Notes under the pieces: model-generated | The model's input: only the letters and a program-made list of their open reading frames with translations | What the model was told of the DNA's origin: nothing | Databases searched by the model: none | Source: Candidatus Peregrinibacteria bacterium | GTDB lineage: Bacteria; Patescibacteriota; Gracilibacteria; UBA1369; LOWO2-01-FULL-3 | DNA: 11,065 bases | Direction of reading: 5' to 3' | Assembly: GCA_016186245.1 (NCBI GenBank) | Contig: JACPLZ010000058.1 | Coordinates: forward strand, 1-11,065 | Shown here: positions 1-5,972 of the stretch, one piece after another | How the letters are laid out: each line of letters begins with the position of its first letter | How positions within the stretch are numbered: position 1 is the stretch's first letter | Position numbers and translations under genes: made by a program

Positions 1-690
1 AAGGACGATTTGCGGGTGGTGATTGAGGATATTTTTGATCAGATTGCGACAACAAAGGTGGCGGAGGATAATAATCTGAAGATTGTCATAGGGCTTGCGT
101 GGCTGACGTCGAAGAGCGATTTGATAGTGGATAAAGTGAGTGTTTTCATGTCTGAAAAATTGCCTGAATGTGCCCGTGGAGCCGGTTTGTCTGAAGATTT
201 GTCATGCATACCTTCCGGTATATCAAGAGATGACTTTAAGGTGCGTTTAAATGTGATGCTGCGCAGTGATTTGATGGCAAAATTGCCCCAGGAATTCGCG
301 TTTGATTTAAAAACTCCTGATAAACTTGCTGGTCATACCATGTCCGAGTTTGTTGGCGGCGCGGCAAAAATATTTTTTGTGGCTGTTTGTTCCGTCTTAA
401 TATTGCTGCTGGTTATAATCGGCTTGGTCGTTTTTAGGCCGCTGTTTCTGGTCATCCAATGGGTTTCAAAAACTGTGGCAATTGCCGCTTTTGCGGCTTC
501 TGTTTTATTCGGGGTTGTTGTTTTAGCGGAGAATTCTTTGATGCGGGCTTCTGGAATTTTCAGGCTTGCTGTTTTGTTTGTCGAATCAATTGCCGCAAAA
601 TTGATTTTGCCGGATTTGCTGGTTTTTTTGTTTAGCGCGGTTATTTGGATATTTAGTCTGTATAAGTTAAAGAAGGTAAATGTTAAATGA
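1..690 (+). CDS. Conserved membrane protein, 5'-truncated by the window edge
   Basis: The reading frame is open to the first base of the window (the codons before the TTG at 10 are sense), so the gene very probably starts upstream and only its 3' part is seen. Counting from the TTG at 10, residues 1-115 form a soluble region with a cysteine pair (C54 and C66) around a glycine-rich stretch, which could form a disulfide outside the membrane. Three hydrophobic segments follow at about 118-141, 154-173 and 200-218, then a short basic tail. A soluble region with paired cysteines followed by C-terminal membrane helices is an architecture I associate with unnamed CPR envelope proteins; no function can be assigned. 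Its TGA overlaps the ATG of the next gene (ATGA, 687-690), which points to co-transcription and translational coupling with the DNA glycosylase. Confidence 0.75.
   Translation, partial: KDDLRVVIEDIFDQIATTKVAEDNNLKIVIGLAWLTSKSDLIVDKVSVFMSEKLPECARGAGLSEDLSCIPSGISRDDFKVRLNVMLRSDLMAKLPQEFAFDLKTPDKLAGHTMSEFVGGAAKIFFVAVCSVLILLLVIIGLVVFRPLFLVIQWVSKTVAIAAFAASVLFGVVVLAENSLMRASGIFRLAVLFVESIAAKLILPDLLVFLFSAVIWIFSLYKLKKVNVK
671..676 (+). promoter_or_regulatory. Shine-Dalgarno sequence for the uracil-DNA glycosylase
   Basis: AGAAGG lies 10 nt before the ATG at 687, inside the end of the preceding gene. It is one of the few recognisable ribosome binding sites in the window and supports the ATG at 687 as the start. 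Confidence 0.5.
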
Positions 691-1274
691 ATTTAAATGA
701 CATTCCCAAAGAGGAGCTTGTGAAACAGGTTGTGGAGTGTCGCAAATGTCGTTTGTGTGAAGGAAGGAAACGTGGTGTTCCCGGAGAAGGATACTGGCAG
801 GCCGGTGTGATGTTTATCGGTGAGGCGCCAGGGAAAGAAGAGGATATTCAGGGTAGACCGTTTGTTGGCGCTGCCGGCAAGCTTTTAACTGAATTGATTG
901 AAAGTATTGGCATGAAAAGAGAGGATGTTTTTATCACCAATGTTGTAAAATGCCGTCCACCGGAAAATCGCGATCCTCTTCCGGATGAAATAGAGGCGTG
1001 TTGGCCGTATCTGGAGGCGCAGGTCAAAATGATCAAGCCGGCATTGATAGTAACTCTTGGTCGCCATTCAATGGCAAAATTTTTGCCTGGAGTGACTATT
1101 TCACAAGTCCATGGACAGCCAAAAGTGGCCAATGGTATCTGGCAGCAGAGACAGGTTTATCTTCCGCTTTTTCACCCGGCTGTGGCATTGTATGATCCAA
1201 GAAAGAAAGAAGTGCTGTTTGAAGATTTTAAAAAAATTCCTTTAATTTTGAAAAAACTGAATGTCCCATCATAA
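687..1274 (+). CDS. Family 4 uracil-DNA glycosylase (Fe-S)
   Basis: This enzyme removes uracil, arising from cytosine deamination or dUTP incorporation, from DNA and starts base-excision repair in the cytoplasm. The 195-residue protein matches the family 4 (UDGa) pattern. The N-terminal cysteine pair C18-X2-C21 with C89 and C105 gives the four ligands of the [4Fe-4S] cluster. The uracil-pocket motif GEAPG is at 45-49, followed by EED and GRPFVGAAG. The block TNVVKCRPPENR spans 84-95, and the second active-site motif HPA is at 163-165. Length is normal. An extra cysteine, C24, sits three residues after C21. The gene starts in an ATGA overlap with the membrane-protein gene and ends in a 14-bp overlap with the next one, so the three probably form one transcript. 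The family assignment is secure; only the partner genes are puzzling. Confidence 0.95.
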   Translation: MNLNDIPKEELVKQVVECRKCRLCEGRKRGVPGEGYWQAGVMFIGEAPGKEEDIQGRPFVGAAGKLLTELIESIGMKREDVFITNVVKCRPPENRDPLPDEIEACWPYLEAQVKMIKPALIVTLGRHSMAKFLPGVTISQVHGQPKVANGIWQQRQVYLPLFHPAVALYDPRKKEVLFEDFKKIPLILKKLNVPS

Positions 1275-1659
1275 ATATATTGCCATTGTTGGTATTGCCG
1301 GTGTGTTGGCCTGGGTCGGATGGGTACTGGTGATAAGTAAATTGTCGCCTTATGAAAGCTCGGGACTGGCTCTGCTGTTGTTTTTCCTGACTCTCTTTAT
1401 TGCCTTAACGTCTACTTTTTCAGTGTTTGGGTTTTATTTTAGAATGTGGTTGTTCAGAAATGAAATTTTTTATAAGCATATCAATGTTTCTGTGAGGCAG
1501 GGGTTGTTTTTGAGTTTAATTGTAAATTTCAGTCTGGTATTCCAGATGATGAAAGTTCTCACATGGTGGTCCGGACTTTTGCTGGTAGTTATAGCTCTTT
1601 TGCTGGAGTTTTATTTTTCTTCCAGAGATGCGGAGAGTTCCGGGTATTCTGCCTGGTAA
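1261..1659 (+). CDS. Small polytopic membrane protein, unknown function
   Basis: This 132-residue hydrophobic protein has about four predicted membrane segments, near residues 7-27, 35-60, 80-98 and 102-118. A short loop with charged and aromatic residues (RMWLFRNEIFYKH) lies between the second and third. It ends in a polar tail. I recognise no enzymatic motif. Small proteins of this type recur in CPR genomes, but I know of no assigned function. The ATG at 1261 overlaps the last 14 bp of the glycosylase gene, and no Shine-Dalgarno precedes it, so translation is likely coupled. The 3' end overlaps the 3' end of lepB on the opposite strand by 49 bp. Both frames appear genuine because lepB still encodes its normal C-terminal block and this protein keeps a continuous membrane topology. 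Confidence 0.8.
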   Translation: MSHHKYIAIVGIAGVLAWVGWVLVISKLSPYESSGLALLLFFLTLFIALTSTFSVFGFYFRMWLFRNEIFYKHINVSVRQGLFLSLIVNFSLVFQMMKVLTWWSGLLLVVIALLLEFYFSSRDAESSGYSAW

Positions 1660-2285
1660 AGCAGACGGATGTTTCCAAGTGGCCACCACACAAACCACGC
1701 CCGACCGCGAATGTGTTCTTTTTCGACAAAAGCTTTTTCGGGAGAATTTTTGCATTCCAGGGAGATTGAGCTCTGGAAGCAGCTTCTGGAATCGGTGCTT
1801 GCTATGCGGTTATCTCCAAGGAGAAAATATTTTCCTTCAGGCACATTGAATGTCGAAAAGTCGCTGAAAAAAGGTTCGGTTCTGCCTTTATTTTCCGGAT
1901 TCAAATAATTTTCTTCGAGTCTGATGTCGTTTATAAAGACATTGCCGCCTTTTAATTCTATTTTATCTCCCGGGATGCCGATTATCCGTTTGATGAAATA
2001 TTTTTCTTCCTTTGCGTCGGCTTTAAATACCACTATCTCTCCGCGTTGCGGCTCGCCAAAGGCGTATGTCGCCTCATTTATAATGATTTTTTCGCCTTCT
2101 CCTTTGTGGCATTCTCCTTCTATAAGATTCAAAGTATCGCACATGGATGAGCCGGAAACATCAAACGGCGCGATGATCCATTTTTGGATGACGACCACGA
2201 GGATGATGATTACCGCCAGATTTACTGCGAGATCAAGCACCCAAAGAAGAATTTTCTTTTGATTTTCTTTCATGAGCCAGAGCAT
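1611..2285 (-). CDS. lepB: Signal peptidase I
   Basis: This is the membrane-bound serine protease that cleaves signal peptides from exported proteins on the outer face of the cytoplasmic membrane. It has one N-terminal membrane anchor (about residues 12-33). The catalytic serine is S47 in the box SGSSMCDTL (44-52). The general-base lysine is K99 in FIKRIIGIPGD (97-107). The conserved block GDNRIASTDSR is at 157-167, and a GRAWFVWWP block follows at 194-202. At 224 residues it has the size of a Gram-positive-type enzyme. The usual SMxPTL motif reads SMCDTL here, with aspartate in place of proline. Two starts are possible, ATG at 2285 and ATG at 2273 (Met5); the second gives a cleaner N-terminus (MKENQKK) and is my slight preference. 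The gene stands alone on the minus strand and diverges from the PH-domain gene. Confidence 0.95.
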   Translation of the reverse strand: MLWLMKENQKKILLWVLDLAVNLAVIIILVVVIQKWIIAPFDVSGSSMCDTLNLIEGECHKGEGEKIIINEATYAFGEPQRGEIVVFKADAKEEKYFIKRIIGIPGDKIELKGGNVFINDIRLEENYLNPENKGRTEPFFSDFSTFNVPEGKYFLLGDNRIASTDSRSCFQSSISLECKNSPEKAFVEKEHIRGRAWFVWWPLGNIRLLYQAEYPELSASLEEK

Positions 2286-2287
2286 AT

Positions 2288-2306
2288 ATTATATAATGCG
2301 ATTATA
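2288..2306. promoter_or_regulatory. Divergent AT-rich promoter region between lepB and the PH-domain gene
   Basis: Three perfect -10 hexamers overlap within this short span. TATAAT on the plus strand at 2292-2297 would start a transcript about 13 nt before the PH-domain ATG. TATAAT on the minus strand occurs at 2306-2301 and again at 2293-2288, both just ahead of the lepB start codons. No convincing -35 box is seen for either direction. The plus-strand -10 fits a leader holding the weak AAAAGG ribosome binding site. Confidence 0.45.
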
Positions 2307-2311
2307 AAAGG
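2306..2311 (+). promoter_or_regulatory. Weak Shine-Dalgarno for the PH-domain gene
   Basis: AAAAGG ends 5 nt before the ATG at 2317. It is a partial match to the anti-Shine-Dalgarno sequence and supports that start. Confidence 0.4.
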
Positions 2312-2316
2312 TTTTT

Positions 2317-2919
2317 ATGAAAAAGCTGCGGCGCCTGGTTTTCAAAAGTTATCTTGATGACGGTGAAAGGATTTTGGATGTTGCCCATACCCACATTATC
2401 AAGTTTAAGATTCAGGCATCCAAAATCAGTTTCTTTGGGATTTTCGTGCCGGTTTTGCTGTATATTCTTTTTCCGGTCAAACAGGTGTTTTTTATTTCTC
2501 TGGTGTGGGCTGTGATTGGCATCGGTGCGTTTTTTTATAAGTTTTTGGACTGGTATTACGACGTATGGCTGTTGACGAATGTCGGTGTAATTTCCATCCA
2601 TCGAAATGGTCTTTTTGATGTTACCACCCAAAAGGTGGATTATTATATGATTACTGATGTAACCTATACGGTTAAGGGTGTGCTGCAGACGCTTTTGAAT
2701 TTTGGCGATATTACTATCGATCGGATGTCGGCGAATGTTGTGATGACATTGAAGGATGCATCTAATCCAAAAGGGCTGGAAAAAAAAATTACCGAATACA
2801 GGGATCGTTATGTTACCGATAAGTCTTTTCACGACCATCATACCTTGAAAAATATGCTTGCCGATATGATTGCCTATCATGCCAATAATGGGAAAATTGA
2901 AATTCCTAAAGATAAATAA
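2317..2919 (+). CDS. PH-domain (bPH2/YdbS-like) membrane protein
   Basis: This 200-residue protein has a short cytoplasmic N-terminus containing the phrase LDDGERIL (13-20). Two membrane helices follow at about 37-53 and 56-74. A soluble domain of alternating beta strands (about 80-165) resembles the bacterial PH domain bPH2/YdbS fold: the segment DVWLLTNVGVISIHRNGLFD, the switch to VDYYMITDVTY, then LLNFGDITID. Proteins of this family are membrane-associated and of unclear role; some are linked to envelope stress or membrane tethering. The C-terminus is a charged, histidine-rich helix (171-188). The gene heads an operon: only 3 bp separate its stop from the next start. I am fairly sure of the domain and make no claim about function. 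Confidence 0.85.
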   Translation: MKKLRRLVFKSYLDDGERILDVAHTHIIKFKIQASKISFFGIFVPVLLYILFPVKQVFFISLVWAVIGIGAFFYKFLDWYYDVWLLTNVGVISIHRNGLFDVTTQKVDYYMITDVTYTVKGVLQTLLNFGDITIDRMSANVVMTLKDASNPKGLEKKITEYRDRYVTDKSFHDHHTLKNMLADMIAYHANNGKIEIPKDK

Positions 2920-2922
2920 TTT

Positions 2923-3333
2923 ATGTCCATGTGGATTGTCGGTTTAATTGTGTTTCTCCTGGTTGATTTGATTTTGGTCGGCTGGATTTTGTTGAGAAGA
3001 AAGAGGGTGCGGAAATTTGATGCGAAAGAATTAAGTTATATCAGGGCTCAGTGGATAAAAATTATCGATGCGTTTGGCGCGCATCCGAAACATGCGATTT
3101 TGGATGCGGATAAATTGCTGGATTATGCGTTAATGAAAAAAGGGTTTGAGGGAAATCTTGGGGATAAATTGAAGGTGGCTGGTGCGCGTTTTTCCGATCT
3201 GGATGCGGTTTGGTTTGCTCACAGATTGAGGAATAAAATTGCCCACGAATTGACTGGAATTAATGGAGAAGATGCAAAAAGGGCATTAACTAATTATAAG
3301 AAAGCTTTGAATGATTTGGGTGCGAAATTGTAA
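2923..3333 (+). CDS. Membrane-anchored helical protein with HEPN-like R-X4-H motif
   Basis: This 136-residue protein has one N-terminal membrane helix (about 3-24) followed by a basic stop-transfer run RRKRVRK (25-31), so the rest should lie in the cytoplasm. The soluble part (about 34-136) is entirely helical. Near its end it carries RLRNKIAHE (101-109), in which R103-N104-X3-H108 matches the R-X4-6-H signature of HEPN domains, including the N after R that many HEPN RNases have. The preceding helix, with LLDYALMKKGFEG, is also typical of small HEPN/DUF4145-like bundles. The gene sits 3 bp after the PH-domain gene and 12 bp before the kinase gene, so it is almost certainly co-transcribed with both. 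I do not know its function; the HEPN link is inference from one motif and helix content. Confidence 0.8.
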   Translation: MSMWIVGLIVFLLVDLILVGWILLRRKRVRKFDAKELSYIRAQWIKIIDAFGAHPKHAILDADKLLDYALMKKGFEGNLGDKLKVAGARFSDLDAVWFAHRLRNKIAHELTGINGEDAKRALTNYKKALNDLGAKL

Positions 3334-3345
3334 TATTGTGAAATT

Positions 3346-3903
3346 ATGGTTATTGGAATTTGCGGCAAAATAGCTTCCGGTAAATCTGAAGTGTTGAAAA
3401 TTTTCGGCCGATACGGTTTTTTCTGTATTGATGCCGATAAAATTGTGCATGATTTGTATAAGCCTGGTGGATTGGGGGCAGTGAGGGTGGCTGCCTATTT
3501 TGGGAAGAGATTTTTAAAGAAAAATGGAGAAGTGGACAGAATAAAACTGAGGAATGCGGTGTTTTCCAATGAAAATAAATTGAAATTGCTCCAGGACATT
3601 ATCCATCCGACTGTTTATAATGAGATTTCGTTGCTTCTTCAAAGACACAAGGATGAGGATGTTGCGATTGAGTCGGTGTTTTTCGATAAGGATTTTTTAG
3701 GAGATTTTGTTGATCAGCTTATATGGGTGGAGCGGGATGAGAAAGAAATTTTAAAAGTTTTGAAAGAAGAACGCGGTTTTGATGATGCTCTTGCGCGAAA
3801 GGCAATTGATCTTGTGCAGAAACCTGAAAAAGGAGATATTTTTGAACTTAAAAATTGCGGCGGACTGGATTTGCTGGAAGCTTATGTCGTTCTTATGCAG
3901 TGA
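3346..3903 (+). CDS. coaE: Dephospho-CoA kinase family protein (CoaE-like)
   Basis: CoaE phosphorylates the 3'-hydroxyl of the dephospho-CoA ribose with ATP, the last step of coenzyme A synthesis. The 185-residue protein has a P-loop GKIASGKS at 7-14, the family motif DADKIVHDLY at 29-38, a basic and aspartate-rich segment around 54-70, and IIHPTV at 85-90. These are the hallmark blocks in the usual order. The second half is weaker: the strand that normally reads like PLLFE is ESVFFDKDF, the lid region usually rich in arginines reads VLKEERGF, and the closing motif is only partly kept. It is slightly shorter than typical CoaE. It may be a working CoaE, or a CoaE-derived nucleotide kinase with another substrate. 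It ends the operon with the PH-domain and HEPN-like genes; no Shine-Dalgarno is seen. Confidence 0.75.
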   Translation: MVIGICGKIASGKSEVLKIFGRYGFFCIDADKIVHDLYKPGGLGAVRVAAYFGKRFLKKNGEVDRIKLRNAVFSNENKLKLLQDIIHPTVYNEISLLLQRHKDEDVAIESVFFDKDFLGDFVDQLIWVERDEKEILKVLKEERGFDDALARKAIDLVQKPEKGDIFELKNCGGLDLLEAYVVLMQ

Positions 3904-3928
3904 CGTAATGACTCATTTTAACGATGTG

Positions 3929-3959
3929 TTGTCATGGTGAGCTTGTCGAACCATGACAA
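3929..3959 (+). repeat. Palindromic intergenic repeat, copy 1
   Basis: An imperfect palindrome with 10-bp arms (TTGTCATGGT and ACCATGACAA) around an 11-nt centre, GAGCTTGTCGA. It can fold into a hairpin. Thirty of its 31 bases recur in reverse complement at 5942-5972. The centre contains GACAAGCTC (read on the minus strand), a core I associate with REP-like palindromes scattered through many bacterial genomes, including CPR. There is no T-run after the stem, so it is not a typical intrinsic terminator, although it does follow the coaE stop codon. Confidence 0.85.
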
Positions 3960-3975
3960 TATAATCTGAATGATA

Positions 3976-4000
3976 GATACTGAGACAAGATCAGGGTGAC
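3976..4000 (+). repeat. Degenerate relative of the palindromic repeat
   Basis: This segment, containing TGAGACAAGATCAGGGTGAC at its end, lines up with the core and right arm of the palindrome in the orientation of the 5942 copy. It shares GACAAG, TCA and TGAC at the same spacing, about 14 of 20 positions. It lies 16 bp from copy 1 and in the opposite orientation, giving a head-to-head pair of the kind seen in REP clusters. The match is partial, so this is a tentative call. Confidence 0.4.
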
Positions 4001-4030
4001 AGGTGAAATTATTTTATTTAATATAGGGGT

Positions 4031-5470
4031 ATGGAATTTGAAACGATAATCGGTCTGGAAATTCATGCACAGATGTCTACGAAGACAAAAATGTTTTGCC
4101 GCTGTGATAATGATTCCTGGGAAAAGGAGCCGAATATAAACGTTTGTCCCGTATGTATGGGATTTCCCGGACAGCTCCCTGTTCTAAATGAAGAAGCGGT
4201 AAGTAAAGGGGTAAAAGCTGCTTTGGCTTTGAACTGTGAAATTCCGGAGCATTGTAAATTCGACCGAAAAAATTATTTTTATCCCGACAGCCCAAAAGGT
4301 TTCCAGATTTCGCAGTATGATGAACCTTTGTCAAAAAATGGATTGGTGGAGATAAATGTCGATGGCAGGCCGCAAAAAGTGCGGATTACCAGATTGCATC
4401 TGGAGGATGATGCCGGGAAATTGACCCATGTGCGGGATGGATCGCTGGTTGATTTTAACCGTGCGGGGACTCCTTTGATGGAAATTGTTTCCGAGCCGGA
4501 TTTGAGAAGCGCCCTGGAAGCGGCAACGTATGCGCGTGAAATTCAAAAAATTGTGCGCTATGTTGGCAGCAGTGAGGCGGATATGGAAAAGGGCATGATG
4601 CGTTTTGATGCCAGCGTTTCTATTCGTCCAAAAGGTGAAACAAAGTTGTATCCGCGAGCGGAGATTAAAAATCTTAATTCTTTCAAAATGCTGGAAATGG
4701 CGATTGAGTATGAAGTGAAAAGGCAAATTGATGAATGGGAAAAGAGTGGGGGAGCGATGAAAGGGCCTATTACTGTCGGCTGGAATGATGAAAATGGCCA
4801 GACTTTTTTTATGCGTGACAAGGAGGAAAGCGATGATTATCGGTATTTTCCGGAGCCGGATCTGCCGCCGCTGGAAATGAATATGGAGTTGGTTGACAGG
4901 TATCGCGCGGATTTGCCGGAGCTGCCTGGCGTGCGAAAAAAACGTTATGTTGATGAGCTTGGGTTGAAGGAGGATGATGCGCGGATTTTGTCGGATGATT
5001 TGAAGCTGGCGCAGTATTTTGAAGAAGTTGTTGCAGGATGCGGTGATGCCAAGGCTGCGGTTTCATTCATAAATACCGTTTTGATGAAATATCTGAAGGA
5101 AGAATTGATTGGAATTGATGAGCAGAAAGTGAGTGCGGAGATGCTTGCTGAATTGATTAAATTGGTTAATGACGGGGAGATTTCAAACAATGTTGCCAAG
5201 GGTGAAGTTTTTGAAGAAATGTATAAAACAGGCAAAAGACCTGCTGAAATTGTTAAAGAAAAAGGATTGAAACAGGTGAGTGACACCGGAGCGATTGAGA
5301 ATGCCTGCAACATGGTGATTGGTGCTAATCCCGGACCTGTTGAGGATGTGCATGGCGGCAAGGAAAAAGCTCTTGGGTTTTTGGTGGGAATGGTGATGAA
5401 AGAAATGAAAGGCCAGGGCAATCCAAAGATTGTGAACGATTGTCTGAAAAAATTGATTGGTTTGAAATGA
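4031..5470 (+). CDS. gatB: Asp-tRNA(Asn)/Glu-tRNA(Gln) amidotransferase subunit B
   Basis: GatB is the tRNA-binding and kinase subunit of GatCAB. It phosphorylates the side chain of mischarged Glu-tRNA(Gln) or Asp-tRNA(Asn), which is then amidated with ammonia delivered from GatA. The 479-residue protein begins with the family signature (M)EFETIIGLEIHAQ. The zinc site is C23-X-C25 and C39-X2-C42. The expected blocks follow: FDRKNYFYPDSPKGFQISQYD, LEDDAGKL, FNRAGTPLMEIVSEPD, the MRFDASVSI segment and DDYRYFPEPDLPPL. The C-terminal half is the helical GatB/YqeY domain that grips the tRNA elbow. Length is normal and the frame intact. gatA and gatC are not in this window, so the operon is split. 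The sequence before the start is GGGG only 1 nt from the ATG, too close to be a good ribosome binding site. Confidence 0.97.
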   Translation: MEFETIIGLEIHAQMSTKTKMFCRCDNDSWEKEPNINVCPVCMGFPGQLPVLNEEAVSKGVKAALALNCEIPEHCKFDRKNYFYPDSPKGFQISQYDEPLSKNGLVEINVDGRPQKVRITRLHLEDDAGKLTHVRDGSLVDFNRAGTPLMEIVSEPDLRSALEAATYAREIQKIVRYVGSSEADMEKGMMRFDASVSIRPKGETKLYPRAEIKNLNSFKMLEMAIEYEVKRQIDEWEKSGGAMKGPITVGWNDENGQTFFMRDKEESDDYRYFPEPDLPPLEMNMELVDRYRADLPELPGVRKKRYVDELGLKEDDARILSDDLKLAQYFEEVVAGCGDAKAAVSFINTVLMKYLKEELIGIDEQKVSAEMLAELIKLVNDGEISNNVAKGEVFEEMYKTGKRPAEIVKEKGLKQVSDTGAIENACNMVIGANPGPVEDVHGGKEKALGFLVGMVMKEMKGQGNPKIVNDCLKKLIGLK

Positions 5471-5502
5471 TATGCTAAAGTCCTGTTAAGTAAATAATTC
5501 TT

Positions 5503-5766
5503 ATGTTTGCAACTTCCGGAGATATTTTGAATATTGCGCTTGCTGCGGGGTTTGTGGTGCTGGTTGTTTTTCTGTGTATTTTCCTTTTTTATGGAATTTT
5601 GATTTTGCGCGATGCGGCAAAAGTGGTGGATGATGTGGAGGAAGTCGTTGAACGCGTACATAAAACCATTATCCAGCCGCTGCGGGCTATAGATTATATT
5701 GTAGAGAAAGCAACTCCATATATTGAGGCTTTGATAGAGAAGAAGTTGAGGGGGAAGAAGAAGTAG
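5503..5766 (+). CDS. Small single-TM protein with amphipathic C-terminal helix
   Basis: This 87-residue protein has a membrane helix at about 9-36 and then a long charged amphipathic helix (37-85) containing the acidic run VVDDVEEVVERV. It ends in a lysine-rich tail (KKLRGKKK). The overall look resembles short DUF948-type or other coiled-coil membrane proteins, but I cannot assign it to a family. It begins 32 bp after the gatB stop on the same strand and may be co-transcribed. No Shine-Dalgarno is present. The coding call rests on the clear protein-like pattern and placement, not on a known homologue. Confidence 0.7.
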   Translation: MFATSGDILNIALAAGFVVLVVFLCIFLFYGILILRDAAKVVDDVEEVVERVHKTIIQPLRAIDYIVEKATPYIEALIEKKLRGKKK

Positions 5767-5777
5767 ATTGATTGTTT

Positions 5778-5851
5778 TGGTGGAGCTAGGGAGAGTCGAA
5801 CTCCCAACTACGCTATGCCATAGCGCCGTTTTACCGCTAAACTATAGCCCC
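5778..5851 (-). tRNA. tRNA-Ala (anticodon GGC)
   Basis: A full cloverleaf is visible on the minus strand. The acceptor stem is GGGGCTA paired with TAGCTCC and includes the G3-U70 wobble pair that is the alanine identity element. The D arm is GTTT-AGCGGTA-AAAC. The anticodon arm GCGCT-ATGGCAT-AGCGT has T33 and anticodon GGC. The variable loop is AGTT, and the T arm is GGGAG-TTCGACT-CTCCC. The discriminator is A and the CCA end is encoded. The total is 74 nt. It reads codons GCC and GCU. With G at position 34 it is not a possible Elp3 substrate. Confidence 0.96.
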
Positions 5852-5856
5852 CGGTT

Positions 5857-5874
5857 ACAACATTTCTCTGTTGT
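5857..5874 (-). repeat. Small inverted repeat in the tRNA-Ala leader
   Basis: ACAACA and TGTTGT form a 6-bp stem with a 6-nt loop, ending 5 nt before the tRNA 5' end. It could fold in the precursor leader. There is no T-run, so it is not a terminator. Confidence 0.3.
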
Positions 5875-5876
5875 GA

Positions 5877-5884
5877 TTTATATA
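5877..5884 (-). promoter_or_regulatory. Possible -10 element for tRNA-Ala
   Basis: On the minus strand the sequence reads TATATAAA, which includes TATAAA (5882-5877), a good -10 match. It would start a transcript roughly 20 nt before the tRNA. No clear -35 box is seen, so the tRNA could equally be processed from the glycosyltransferase transcript. Confidence 0.3.
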
Positions 5885-5931
5885 ACAGATTTGAATGAAT
5901 TTCTAAATAAAAAATGTTGTGTATTTATTGA

Positions 5932-5941
5932 TTGTCATGGT
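5932..5941 (+). repeat. Extra half-arm of the palindromic repeat
   Basis: TTGTCATGGT here is an exact tandem duplicate of the left arm of the palindrome that begins at 5942. It lies downstream of the glycosyltransferase stop codon and suggests slippage or partial duplication of the element. Confidence 0.6.
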
Positions 5942-5972
5942 TTGTCATGGTTCGACAAGCTCACCATGACAC
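5942..5972 (-). repeat. Palindromic intergenic repeat, copy 2
   Basis: Positions 5942-5971 are the exact reverse complement of 3930-3959, with the last base (5972) differing. The perfect 9-bp arms are at 5943-5951 and 5963-5971, around an 11-nt centre. The right part overlaps the last codons of the glycosyltransferase gene, whose TGA stop (5963-5961) and final Val-Ser-Trp codons come from the repeat. The two copies are 1.98 kb apart and inverted. Confidence 0.85.

Noticed and set aside
3929..3959. The palindrome as an intrinsic terminator for the coaE operon.
   Set aside because: It can form a hairpin but lacks a following T-run, and the same element occurs in a different context at 5942-5972, which fits a dispersed repeat better.
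4945..5661. Long open frame on the minus strand across the end of gatB and the small membrane gene.
   Set aside because: It is antisense to strongly conserved gatB sequence, has a low-complexity composition and matches no family; a shadow frame.
3929..5972. The inverted 31-bp pair as terminal repeats of a transposon or as a CRISPR remnant.
   Set aside because: The enclosed genes are gatB, a small membrane gene and a tRNA, with no transposase; there are only two full copies with no regular spacers.
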